NCBI GenBank assembly: GCA_013287135.1
Contig: JABDEK010000001.1
Span: forward strand, 80,766-125,634
Direction: 5' to 3'
DNA from: Acidobacteriota bacterium
Lineage (GTDB): Bacteria > Acidobacteriota > Terriglobia > Acidiferrales > UBA7541
DNA length: 44,869 nt
Both the position numbers and the translations under genes were made by a program. Positions 1 through 7,691 of the stretch are shown one piece after another (within the stretch, counting starts at the first letter, position 1; every line of letters starts with the position of its first letter). Under the pieces are notes generated by a model, which saw only the letters and a list, made by a program, of their open reading frames with translations, did no database searches and was not told the DNA's origin.

Positions 1-80
1 TCAATCGAGCGAAATCTGTAGAAGTGATCATTGTCGCGCGCGGAGGCGGCTCGCTCGAAGATTTGTGGGCTTTCAACGAG
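1..80 (+). pseudogene. xseA: Internal fragment of exodeoxyribonuclease VII large subunit, plus-strand piece
   Basis: Reading from base 3, the plus strand encodes a stretch ending [16 protein letters not shown], the conserved signature from the catalytic domain of XseA. The fragment enters from the left window edge and stops matching the family after FNE near base 80. Immediately afterwards the opposite strand carries the N-terminal part of the same protein. The two pieces face each other, and the segment that should lie between them in an intact gene (roughly 50-70 residues, beginning with the IGxVTSxxGAA region) is absent. This cannot be a working gene as drawn. An inverted join made during amplification or assembly is the simplest reading; a real inversion is possible. 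Confidence 0.7.
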
Positions 81-513
81 GGAGAAGGGGCAGAGGCTTT
101 TTTCTACCTTCCTCAAACAAGCCTTCGTCAGCGAGACGCTTTTTCAATTGTTCGAATGCGACCTGCAGAGCTCCGGCGCCTACCGGCTCAATGTGGCTGA
201 CGTAAATTTGATACTCGCCGCGCGGCTGGTAGACGCTGAGCGCGCCTCGCAGGGTGACGCTGAGTCCGTCTTGGGGGCGAAATTTCAGCCCGCGCGCTTG
301 ATCGCGGAAGCATACGCAGCGGATTTGCGATTGCGCATCTTTCAAGGTGAAATACAAATGTCCTGATTGCGCCGGCCGGTAATTGGAGACTTCGCCTTCG
401 AGCCAAATGTCCGGGAGGGTGCCTTCGAGCAGCTCGCCTATGCGCGCATTCAGCTCGCTGACTTTCCACACGCGCCGCTCGGGCATTAAGTTGAAAAGGT
501 TTGCTTGGCTCAT
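73..513 (-). CDS. xseA: Exodeoxyribonuclease VII large subunit, N-terminal part, truncated
   Basis: This is the first ~145 residues of XseA, the large subunit of the nuclease that degrades single-stranded DNA to oligonucleotides together with XseB. It begins ATG at 513 and shows the OB-fold nucleic-acid-binding domain ([15 protein letters not shown], then [23 protein letters not shown]). The match stops after KPLPLLPR, where XseA should enter its catalytic domain. The following TGA at 73-75 lies in sequence that belongs to the plus-strand xseA fragment, so the stop is a product of the junction near 77-82 and not the native terminus. The start lies 4 bases after the stop of the DUF2905 gene, suggesting co-transcription. 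Identification is firm; the C-terminal two thirds are missing from this strand. Confidence 0.85.
   Translation of the reverse strand: MSQANLFNLMPERRVWKVSELNARIGELLEGTLPDIWLEGEVSNYRPAQSGHLYFTLKDAQSQIRCVCFRDQARGLKFRPQDGLSVTLRGALSVYQPRGEYQIYVSHIEPVGAGALQVAFEQLKKRLADEGLFEEGRKKPLPLLPR
77..82. other. Inverted junction between two xseA pieces
   Basis: Plus-strand xseA similarity ends and minus-strand xseA similarity begins at the hexamer CGAGGG. The short shared sequence CGAGG fits a microhomology-mediated fold-back join. This is an inference from the two protein matches; read mapping would settle it. Confidence 0.6.
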
Positions 514-517
514 GAAA

Positions 518-751
518 TTAGCGCCGGAAGAAATTCACAATCCACATCAATAAGGTGAGCGCCAGACTCACGATAATGCACGTCACGATGGGAAAATAAA
601 AACTGCCGTGGCGGCCTTCGACAACGATGTCACCGGGCAGACGTCCCAACCGAAATGGTAGCCTTGCGCCAAACCATAGCAATGCGCCCACACCGACGAT
701 GGCCATGCCCATGACCAGCAGGGCTTTCCCGATTTCACGAAGCAGATCCAT
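518..751 (-). CDS. DUF2905 small membrane protein
   Basis: A 77-residue protein with two hydrophobic segments (about residues 8-28 and 51-74) separated by a short polar loop containing LPFRLGRLPGDI. That loop, followed by an FYFPI segment and the second helix, is the pattern of the DUF2905 family, whose members are of this size and have no assigned function. It ends 4 bases before the start of xseA on the same strand, so the two are probably co-transcribed. A 111-base gap separates it from ndk upstream. Membrane location is predicted from the hydrophobic segments only. Confidence 0.8.
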   Translation of the reverse strand: MDLLREIGKALLVMGMAIVGVGALLWFGARLPFRLGRLPGDIVVEGRHGSFYFPIVTCIIVSLALTLLMWIVNFFRR

Positions 752-862
752 CGCAGTTCATTCTACTCCAGCACTTAAATGGCAAGTCTTAACCGCTGTT
801 CTCGTCTGAAGGAAAATGAAATTCGCGAAGCGGTCTAGCGGTTCGCTGATAATTCTGGACTC

Positions 863-1282
863 TTAAACCAACTCCGAGCCTGAGAAGAAATAGCTAATTT
901 CCAAGGCGGCTGTGTCCGTCGCGTCCGAACCGTGCGTGCAATTGTATTGAATGCTGGCTCCCAGCTCTTTTCGAATCGTGCCGGGAGCGGCTTTCGCTGG
1001 ATCGGTGGCGCCCATGACCTCGCGCCACTTGGCGATCGCGTTTTCCGCTTCCAGGACCATAACGACCACTTTGCTCGTGCTCATGAATGTTGTTAGTTCC
1101 TCGAAAAACGGGCGCTCGCGGTGAACGGCATAAAATCCTTCGGCTTCTTTTCTAGTCAGACGCCGCGTCTTGATGGCGATGATATAAAATTTGGCGGCGT
1201 GGATACGGCTCAATATTTCGCCAGTGAGACCGCGGCCCACCGCGTCGGGTTTAATGATTGCAAGCGTTCGCTCTATCGCCAT
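863..1282 (-). CDS. ndk: Nucleoside-diphosphate kinase
   Basis: A 139-residue protein of normal length for Ndk, which transfers the terminal phosphate of ATP to nucleoside diphosphates through a phosphohistidine. The N-terminus ([20 protein letters not shown]) and the active-site segment with the phosphorylated His ([16 protein letters not shown]) are both present. It lies 37 bases downstream of the corrected end of sucD, so a sucC-sucD-ndk transcription unit is likely. That pairing is functionally sensible because succinyl-CoA synthetase produces nucleoside triphosphate. Confidence 0.95.
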   Translation of the reverse strand: MAIERTLAIIKPDAVGRGLTGEILSRIHAAKFYIIAIKTRRLTRKEAEGFYAVHRERPFFEELTTFMSTSKVVVMVLEAENAIAKWREVMGATDPAKAAPGTIRKELGASIQYNCTHGSDATDTAALEISYFFSGSELV

Positions 1283-1319
1283 TCAGAGTTCTCCAATCAA
1301 TTTTGTTTTGAAAGGACGC

Positions 1320-2256
1320 CTACTGCTTGCTTTTTTTCTTCTTTGGCTTGCTCGCTGATTTCGTCTTTTTTGAACTTTTATTTTGCTGGCCCAATGCGGC
1401 GGCCAGCGTGTGGCCAATTTCCGCGGGACTCTGTACGGTGTGAATGCCCGCGCTGCGCATCGCTTTATATTTTGCCGCGGCAGTTCCCTCTCCTCCGCTG
1501 ATGATTGCGCCGGCGTGGCCCATGCGACGGCCGGGGGGGCGCCGTTTGGCCGGCGATAAACCCAACGACTGGCTTCCGCACCTGCTTCTTAATGTATTCC
1601 GCGGCGACTTCTTCGGCGTTTCCGCCGATTTCGCCGATCAGAACGATCGCGTGTGTGTCGGGATCTTCGTTGAACATGCGCACGGCATCGAGAAAGCTGG
1701 TGCCAATGAGGGGGTCGCCGCCGATTCCGATGCAGGTGGATTGTCCAATGCCGAGGCGCGTGAGTTGGTCGACTGCTTCGTAGGTGAGCGTGCCGCTGCG
1801 GCTAACCAGGCCGACGTTACCTTGTTTATGTATCGATCCAGGCATGATTCCGATTTTGGATTTTCCGGGAGAAATGATGCCCGGGCAATTCGGGCCGATC
1901 AGTCGCGTTTTTGAATTCTTTAAAGCGGCTGCGACGCGGACCATATCGAGAGTTGGAATACCTTCTGTGATGCAGATGACCAGCGGCAGTCCGGCATCCG
2001 CAGCTTCGAGGATGGCGTCGGCGGCAAAAGGAGGAGGCACGAAGATCACCGAAGCATTTGCCCCAGTCGCGCTCACGGCTTCTGAGACAGTGTTAAAAAT
2101 CGGAACATCCAGATGCTTGGCACCACCTTTGCCGGGGGTGACGCCGCCGACAACTTTCGTGCCGTAATCGAGCATCTGCTGCGCATGAAAACTGCCTTCG
2201 CGGCCGGTGAGGCCCTGCACCAACACCCGCGTATTGTTGCCGATAAGCACGCTCAC
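1320..2256 (-). CDS. sucD: Succinyl-CoA synthetase alpha subunit, interrupted by a one-base frameshift
   Basis: SucD forms the succinyl-phosphate and phosphohistidine part of the TCA-cycle enzyme with SucC. The N-terminal ~244 residues read normally (CoA-binding [20 protein letters not shown], then the [11 protein letters not shown] segment). The frame breaks at a run of seven G (1533-1539 on the plus strand). Removing one base restores [17 protein letters not shown], which carries the active-site His, and continues to a stop at 1320. The corrected protein is about 311 residues, longer than usual because of a lysine-rich tail ([16 protein letters not shown]). The start is GTG at 2256 and overlaps the sucC stop as GTGA. 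A homopolymer sequencing error is more likely than a real pseudogene, since both halves are well conserved. Confidence 0.88.
1533..1539 (+). other. Homopolymer frameshift site in sucD
   Basis: Seven consecutive G on the plus strand (C on the coding strand) mark the point where SucD changes frame. Six would give an intact protein across the join [11 protein letters not shown]. Confidence 0.75.
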
Positions 2257-3422
2257 CGCGCGCCTCCGGCAAGCTTCACAACCTTCTCGGCGCCATCTTT
2301 CATCCCGTTGGCGATGGTGAAATTCAGACCGGAATTACGCAGGATTTCCTGACCTTGCTTCACGTTGGTGCCTTCCATTCGCACGACGACTGGAATTTTG
2401 AACCGCAGCTCTTTGGCGGCATTCACAACACCGCTCGCGAGAACGTCGCAGCGAAGAATGCCTCCAAAGATATTCACAAAAACCGCTTTCACGTTGGGAT
2501 CGCTCAGAAGAATGCGGAAAGCATTCTTTACCTGGTCTTCGGAAGCGCCCCCGCCAACATCCAGAAAATTTGCGGGACTGCCACCGCTCAGCTTGATGAT
2601 GTCCATCGTGGCCATAGCTAAGCCGGCGCCGTTGACCATGCAACCGACGGTGCCATCGAGCTTGATGTAGTTCAGCTTGAACTTTGAAGCTTCCACTTCG
2701 AGCGGCGTTTCTTCGTCGAGGTCGCGCAAATCTTTGTATTCGGGATGACGATAGAGCGCGTTGTCATCAAAAATTACTTTTGCATCGAGGGCAATCAGGC
2801 GGCCGTCACCGGTAACTACGCAGGGATTGATTTCGATCATGGAGGCGTCTGTTTCAAGGAAGGCACGATACAGTGACTGAAAGAATGGGACCGCAACATT
2901 CACTACCGCAGGCGCCAGGCCCAACCCGAACGCGATTTTGCGTGCCTGGAACGACTGAAAGCCGCTTGCAGGATCTATGGCTTCGCGCAGAATGGCTTGG
3001 GGGTTTCGCTTGGCGACTTCCTCAATTTCCATCCCGCCCGCGGCACTGGCCATAAAAATTGGCGCACCTGCGACACGATCGACCAGGACGCTGACGTAGA
3101 GTTCGCGTTTTATGTCGAGGCCTTCTTCAATCAAAAGGCGGTGAACGATGCGGCCTTCTTCGCCGGTCTGCGGCGTCACCAATTTCATCCCGAGTATGCG
3201 CTCGGCGTGCGAGGCAACTTCGTCCGCTGACTTGGCCAGCTTTACGCCACCAGCTTTTCCGCGGCCGCCCGCATGAATCTGCGCTTTGACTACAACTACC
3301 GGTGCTCCGAGGCGTTGCGCCGCCGCGCGTGCTTCATCTTTTTTGGAAACCATTTCGCCACGCGGGATGGGCACGCCAAATTTCGCCAGGATTGCCTTGG
3401 CCTGATATTCGTGGATTTTCAT
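2253..3422 (-). CDS. sucC: Succinyl-CoA synthetase beta subunit (ADP/GDP-forming)
   Basis: A 389-residue ATP-grasp protein with the standard SucC start ([20 protein letters not shown]), the nucleotide-binding loop around [11 protein letters not shown], and the C-terminal ligase domain with [10 protein letters not shown] and [14 protein letters not shown]. With SucD it converts succinyl-CoA plus NDP and phosphate to succinate, CoA and NTP in the cytoplasm. A GGAG ribosome-binding site lies 4 bases before the ATG. Its TGA overlaps the GTG start of sucD, so translation of the two subunits is probably coupled. It is transcribed divergently from trpD. Confidence 0.95.
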   Translation of the reverse strand: MKIHEYQAKAILAKFGVPIPRGEMVSKKDEARAAAQRLGAPVVVVKAQIHAGGRGKAGGVKLAKSADEVASHAERILGMKLVTPQTGEEGRIVHRLLIEEGLDIKRELYVSVLVDRVAGAPIFMASAAGGMEIEEVAKRNPQAILREAIDPASGFQSFQARKIAFGLGLAPAVVNVAVPFFQSLYRAFLETDASMIEINPCVVTGDGRLIALDAKVIFDDNALYRHPEYKDLRDLDEETPLEVEASKFKLNYIKLDGTVGCMVNGAGLAMATMDIIKLSGGSPANFLDVGGGASEDQVKNAFRILLSDPNVKAVFVNIFGGILRCDVLASGVVNAAKELRFKIPVVVRMEGTNVKQGQEILRNSGLNFTIANGMKDGAEKVVKLAGGAR

Positions 3423-3451
3423 GTAGCTCCGCTCGGCTCCCGACGGTCGCG

Positions 3452-3479
3452 TTGTATAGCGCGGATGTTTGAGTACAAT
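3452..3479 (+). promoter_or_regulatory. Candidate sigma-70 promoter ahead of trpD
   Basis: TTGTAT (3452-3457), a 16-base spacer and TACAAT (3474-3479) resemble -35 and -10 boxes; the -10 matches consensus at five of six positions, the -35 at only three. The site lies in the sucC-trpD divergent gap. On the minus strand the same stretch contains TATACA, so a sucC promoter may overlap it. Untested. Confidence 0.3.
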
Positions 3480-3619
3480 GAATCAGAGAGTTTACCCGTA
3501 ACTGCAGAGGCGGGCAAGTGAAGTGGCGCGCCTCGCTCCAGCATCGCTGAGGGCTGGAATATCACTTGATCGCCAGCGTGCTTGCAAATTGCGCCCCCGG
3601 GGCCTCCGGCGGTATAGCC

Positions 3620-4690
3620 ATGATCGACGAAATCTTGAAAAAAATTGACGCTGGGGAAGACCTAACGCGGGCGGAAGCCGATGGCGTGATGGAGCAAATC
3701 CTGTCCGGCGCCGCCACAGATACGCAGATTGTAAAGTTATTGAGCGGGCTGCAAATCAAGGGTGAAACGGTGGATGAGCTGGTTGGTTTTGCCGCCGCGA
3801 TGCGCCGGCAGGCGACGACGATTTTCCCGAGCAATTATGCGCGCCAAAGTGAGCCGCTGGTCGACACCTGCGGCACCGGAGGCGATGCTAAGGGCACATT
3901 CAACGTATCGACGGCGGCTGCGTTTGTGGTGGCGGGCGCTGGCGTACGTGTAGCGAAACACGGGAATCGCTCGATTAGTTCGAAATGCGGTTCCGCTGAC
4001 GTGCTCGAAGAATTGGGCGTGCGAATCGACATGGAGCCCGAACAGGTGGCGCGGTGTATCGATGAAATCGGAATTGGCTTTCTGTTTGCACCGGCCATGC
4101 ATGCGGCCACTCGCCATGCTATGCGAGCGCGGCGGGAGATGCGAGGCCGCACGGCGTTCAATTTGCTGGGACCGCTGACCAATCCGGCCGGAGCGTCCGT
4201 GCAGGTGGCCGGCGTGTATCAAGCTAGTTTCACGGAGCTCATGGCGCGAGCGCTGGGCGAACTTGGCGTAATACGCGCATTCGTGGTGCATGGCGCGGAT
4301 GGATTGGATGAAATCTCCATTGCTGGCGAGACCTGTGTGGCCGAACTGCGCAATGGTGTGGTGCGGAGTTACGCCGTAGTGCCTGAAGATTTCGGATTGC
4401 CGCGCGCTTCGTTGGAAAATATTCTGGGAGGGGACGCCAGGCACAACGCACAAATCATTCATAAAGTGCTGGGGCGCGCGTCGCATAAGCATGAGCATGG
4501 GCCTCGGCGCGACATCGTTCGCGCAAATGCTGCAGCGGCACTCGTGGCTTCGGGGCGAGCCACCGATTGGGTAGACGGCGTGCGAATCGCGACAGAGTCG
4601 ATTGATTCTGGAGCAGCACGGGAACGTCTGGAAGCCCTGGTTGCGTTTTCACAATCTGCCTCAGGCCAGGCAAGGCAATCCGCGTGGTGA
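3620..4690 (+). CDS. trpD: Anthranilate phosphoribosyltransferase
   Basis: TrpD joins anthranilate to PRPP in tryptophan synthesis. The signatures are clear: TCGTGGDAKGTFNVSTAAA for phosphoribose binding, KHGNRSISSKCGSADVLEELG for the anthranilate and Mg-PRPP site, and NLLGPLTNPAG. From ATG at 3620 the protein is 356 residues, normal for the family. A TTG at 3566 would add 18 unconserved residues, so I prefer the ATG, although neither has a strong ribosome-binding site. It stands alone on the plus strand while trpE and trpG are on the minus strand about 1 kb away, so the pathway is split between at least two transcripts here; trpC, trpF, trpB and trpA are not in the window. Confidence 0.93.
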   Translation: MIDEILKKIDAGEDLTRAEADGVMEQILSGAATDTQIVKLLSGLQIKGETVDELVGFAAAMRRQATTIFPSNYARQSEPLVDTCGTGGDAKGTFNVSTAAAFVVAGAGVRVAKHGNRSISSKCGSADVLEELGVRIDMEPEQVARCIDEIGIGFLFAPAMHAATRHAMRARREMRGRTAFNLLGPLTNPAGASVQVAGVYQASFTELMARALGELGVIRAFVVHGADGLDEISIAGETCVAELRNGVVRSYAVVPEDFGLPRASLENILGGDARHNAQIIHKVLGRASHKHEHGPRRDIVRANAAAALVASGRATDWVDGVRIATESIDSGAARERLEALVAFSQSASGQARQSAW

Positions 4691-4710
4691 CCTAGCTTTG
4701 AGCCCGCGAC

Positions 4711-5595
4711 TCAGTGCATCGAACCAAACACAAGCGTGGAAGGATCGGCAGACATTGAAACATCGAGATCCAGCAGGGTGTGGGCGGCTCCCGGGCCGAC
4801 CGGGGAATAGCAATTGCCATCCGGACGATAGGTAGCGCTGCAACGACTCGTAAGATTCCGGCGGCGCGGCGACTGGGCGAACTGCCAAACCCGCGCGCCG
4901 GAGAAACCGCTCTGCGAGGGAGGCCGAGGATTTTTCCAAATCACGCAGCCTGGCGAAGGCGGGCATTCATCGTTGTAAACGAAAAACGCCCGGAGGATGG
5001 GCAGGCGCTGGTGAATGTCCTCCGCACTGGTGATGGTTTGGCCCGCACCTTCCTTGGCCTTGATTCCGGAGCAGTAAACCCCTGCCAGAAAACCTTTGGA
5101 ATTTACGCCGGTGCTCCAGGCCTCCAGGTAATTAATTTGAGAAGGCAGCATGCGGCCGCCTTCTTCCATGTCTAAATAGATCACCACGCTTCCGTTGGCT
5201 GGAAATCCGTCGCGTTGCGCCGCTGTGACGGCACCTTCAGCATCCCGCGCACCCAAATCGCTGGGATCGACGGGAGGCTTGAGATCCTTGGACAATCGAC
5301 CGTTGAACAGCAACAAAAAACCAAAGCCATTCTTTATCAAGGCCTCCCGTTTTCCGGTCCACAAATTCGTCTTTGCGCCAGGCGGCGCGTTGAGCCAATA
5401 GCCGGAGAAAGTGAAAGTTTTTCTCAAATCAGGCAACGCCCAGTCGCCAGGATAATCGTTTGCATCGAAGCCAAGATAAAGGCGTGAAGTGTTTTGTTGA
5501 GCTTGCGCGACTTTAGTTTCAGATCGCGCTAGATTTATAGCCGCCAAGACAAGGCTGCAGGAGAGGACGACCAGCATGCGCTCCCCGGCGTTCAT
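4711..5595 (-). CDS. Secreted DUF1906 (Rv2525c-like) glycoside-hydrolase-like protein
   Basis: A 294-residue protein with an N-terminal hydrophobic signal (about residues 7-24). The body begins LYLGFDANDYPGD and contains GSVVIYLDMEEGG and FLAGVYCSGIKAKEG, the pattern of DUF1906, a TIM-barrel family related to GH25-type lysozymes. Family members are thought to act at the cell envelope but most have no demonstrated substrate. The acidic DMEE segment sits where the catalytic carboxylates of the fold are expected. It starts 13 bases downstream of trpG on the same strand and so probably shares its transcript, although no link with tryptophan synthesis is apparent. Assignment to the family is fairly sure; enzymatic activity is inference. 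Confidence 0.75.
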   Translation of the reverse strand: MNAGERMLVVLSCSLVLAAINLARSETKVAQAQQNTSRLYLGFDANDYPGDWALPDLRKTFTFSGYWLNAPPGAKTNLWTGKREALIKNGFGFLLLFNGRLSKDLKPPVDPSDLGARDAEGAVTAAQRDGFPANGSVVIYLDMEEGGRMLPSQINYLEAWSTGVNSKGFLAGVYCSGIKAKEGAGQTITSAEDIHQRLPILRAFFVYNDECPPSPGCVIWKNPRPPSQSGFSGARVWQFAQSPRRRNLTSRCSATYRPDGNCYSPVGPGAAHTLLDLDVSMSADPSTLVFGSMH

Positions 5596-5608
5596 CAGGA
5601 CTCTGCCA

Positions 5609-6172
5609 CTAGATGGTCAAAAAATTCTTAAGCAGCTGGAAACCGGCGTCGGTCAGGACCGACTCCGGGTGAAATTGTACGCCTTCGACGCGCAGCTTGC
5701 GGTGACGCAAACCCATGATGGTGCCATCTGCGGTTTCCGCGGAAATGTCGAGCGTGCGCGGAAGAGATTTTCGTTCCACTATGAGAGAATGGTAGCGCGT
5801 AGCGATGAATGGTTCCGGCAGACCACGAAATATTGTTTTGCTGTCGTGTTGAATATCGCTGGTTTTGCCGTGCATTATCTTTTTCGCGCGAATTACGCGG
5901 CCCCCAAACGCAGCGCCGATGGCTTGGTGGCCGAGACAAACGCCCAGAATAGGGATCTTCCCTGCAAAGCGCTGAATGACTGGCACGCTGACGCCGGCTT
6001 CCTTCGGTGTGCACGGACCCGGTGAAATAAGGATGCGCTCAGGATTCAGTTCTTCGATTTCGTCCAGGCTAATCTGGTCGTTTCGACGGATTTCGATCTT
6101 TTGGCCCATTTGCCCAAGATACTGCGCCAGATTAAATGTGAAAGAATCGTAGTTGTCGATGAGGAGAATCAT
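5609..6172 (-). CDS. trpG: Anthranilate synthase glutamine amidotransferase component
   Basis: A 187-residue class I amidotransferase supplying ammonia to TrpE. It shows LIDNYDSFTFNL at the N-terminus, the oxyanion segment SPGPCTP (50-56), the nucleophile Cys79 in GVCLGHQ and the His168/Glu170 pair in FHPESV. ATG at 6172 is chosen because it begins the family N-terminus directly; an upstream in-frame TTG at 6244 would run into trpE. It lies 28 bases after the trpE stop. The same subunit may also serve p-aminobenzoate synthesis, as TrpG/PabA proteins are often shared. The gene order trpE-trpG supports the tryptophan role. Confidence 0.93.
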   Translation of the reverse strand: MILLIDNYDSFTFNLAQYLGQMGQKIEIRRNDQISLDEIEELNPERILISPGPCTPKEAGVSVPVIQRFAGKIPILGVCLGHQAIGAAFGGRVIRAKKIMHGKTSDIQHDSKTIFRGLPEPFIATRYHSLIVERKSLPRTLDISAETADGTIMGLRHRKLRVEGVQFHPESVLTDAGFQLLKNFLTI

Positions 6173-6200
6173 ATTTATTCCGAATGAATTGAAGCGACCC

Positions 6201-7691
6201 TCACAACTTTCGATTGCTCGAGGTTGAGTGGTGCGCGATTTCAAGCGCCGCTTTCACCGCGCGCGCTTTATTGATTGTTTCCTGGTACTCGCGCTCCGGA
6301 ACTGAGTCGGCTACAACCCCTCCACCCGCTTGGATATAGGCGCGTCCGTTTTTTGCGACCAGCGTGCGAAGCGCGATGCACGAATCCAGATTACCCGCAA
6401 AGTCGACATACAGTATCGCGCCACCGTAGAGCCCGCGTCGCGTGGGCTCGAGCTCGTCGATGATTTGCATGGCCCGGATCTTGGGCGCTCCTGAAACGGT
6501 GCCTGCCGGAAAACAAGCCATGAGCGCTTCAAAACAGTCTACCTCACTGCGAAGGCGGCCTCGCAGACTGGATACCAAATGCATCACGTGCGAATAGCGT
6601 TCCACGAACATCAGGCGCTCGACATTCACGGAGCCATATTCACAGACACGGCCCAAATCATTGCGGCCGAGGTCCACGAGCATAATGTGTTCTGCGCGCT
6701 CTTTGGGATCGGCGAGGAGTTTCGATTCCTGTTCGCGGTCTTGCGCTTCGCTACGGCCACGCGGAAGGGTGCCGGCGATCGGGCGATAGTAAGCATCGCG
6801 GCCTTGCACCTTGACGAGCATTTCCGGCGAGCTTCCCACCACCGAAACATCGTCGAGATGGAGAAAATAGAGATACGGAGACGGATTCACCACGCGGAGC
6901 GCGCGGTAGATTTCGAAAGGGTCGGTGCCTGTCTGCGCCGAAAATCTTTGACTGGGAACTACCTGAAAAATATCGCCCGCGCGAATATAGTTTTTTGCCT
7001 TCCGCACGGCCGCAAGGTACCTGCTTTTAGTGAAGTTGGACTGGAAGCGTAGCGAGCCGCGATTACGAGATGGAGGCTGACGCGGCGCTGGACTTTCTAG
7101 AGTCCGGTGCGTCTTTCGGATTTCCCGCACCGCGGCGTCGTATTTCTGGCGCAGGCTTCCCGGTCCTTCGGTAAAAACGTTGTGTACGATCCACAAACGA
7201 TGTTGCACGTGATCGAAAGCAACTAATCCTTGGTAGAACATCATTACGCAATCGTCGAGGCCCAACTCGTCATGGCCAGACGCTGGAATGCGCTCAACCA
7301 GATGCACCATATCGTAGGCAAAGTAACCGATTGCGCCACCCGTGAGCGGCGGCAGTCCTGGAACGCGAACTGGTTTATAACGCGAGGTTAGCCGTCGCAA
7401 ATTCTCGATGGGATCGCCCTCGAGAGGCTTTCGACCGTGAGTTGTTTCAAGCGAACAATGGCGGCCGCGCGCGCGAAACACTTCTGCTGGATGGGCTCCG
7501 GTAAACGTGTAACGGGCTACCGTCTCTCCGCCTGCAACACTTTCCAGTAAGAAGGAATATTTCGATTTGTGGCCAAGGCGGAGATGAGCGGCTACGGGCG
7601 TCAGAAGATCTGCCGTAAGACTTTCATAAACTGGTACCAGGTTCCCTTGCTTCGCGAGTTTAGAAAAAGTAGTGAAGTTAGGCTGAATCAC
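6201..7691 (-). CDS. trpE: Anthranilate synthase component I
   Basis: TrpE converts chorismate to anthranilate using ammonia from TrpG. The start is GTG at 7691, overlapping the aroDE stop as GTGA; an open frame continues 74 residues further upstream but that part lies within aroDE and has no family similarity. The 496-residue protein has the LLES motif (48-51) that forms part of the tryptophan feedback site, VDLGRNDLGRV, the chorismate-binding CFPAGTVSGAPKIRAMQII and GGAILYVDFAGNLDSCIALRT. Retention of LLES suggests the enzyme is feedback inhibited by tryptophan. Confidence 0.94.
   Translation of the reverse strand: MIQPNFTTFSKLAKQGNLVPVYESLTADLLTPVAAHLRLGHKSKYSFLLESVAGGETVARYTFTGAHPAEVFRARGRHCSLETTHGRKPLEGDPIENLRRLTSRYKPVRVPGLPPLTGGAIGYFAYDMVHLVERIPASGHDELGLDDCVMMFYQGLVAFDHVQHRLWIVHNVFTEGPGSLRQKYDAAVREIRKTHRTLESPAPRQPPSRNRGSLRFQSNFTKSRYLAAVRKAKNYIRAGDIFQVVPSQRFSAQTGTDPFEIYRALRVVNPSPYLYFLHLDDVSVVGSSPEMLVKVQGRDAYYRPIAGTLPRGRSEAQDREQESKLLADPKERAEHIMLVDLGRNDLGRVCEYGSVNVERLMFVERYSHVMHLVSSLRGRLRSEVDCFEALMACFPAGTVSGAPKIRAMQIIDELEPTRRGLYGGAILYVDFAGNLDSCIALRTLVAKNGRAYIQAGGGVVADSVPEREYQETINKARAVKAALEIAHHSTSSNRKL

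Noticed and set aside
3737..4498. Long minus-strand open frame opposite trpD
   Set aside because: Its translation has no domain pattern and trpD on the plus strand is unmistakable; it is an antisense shadow.
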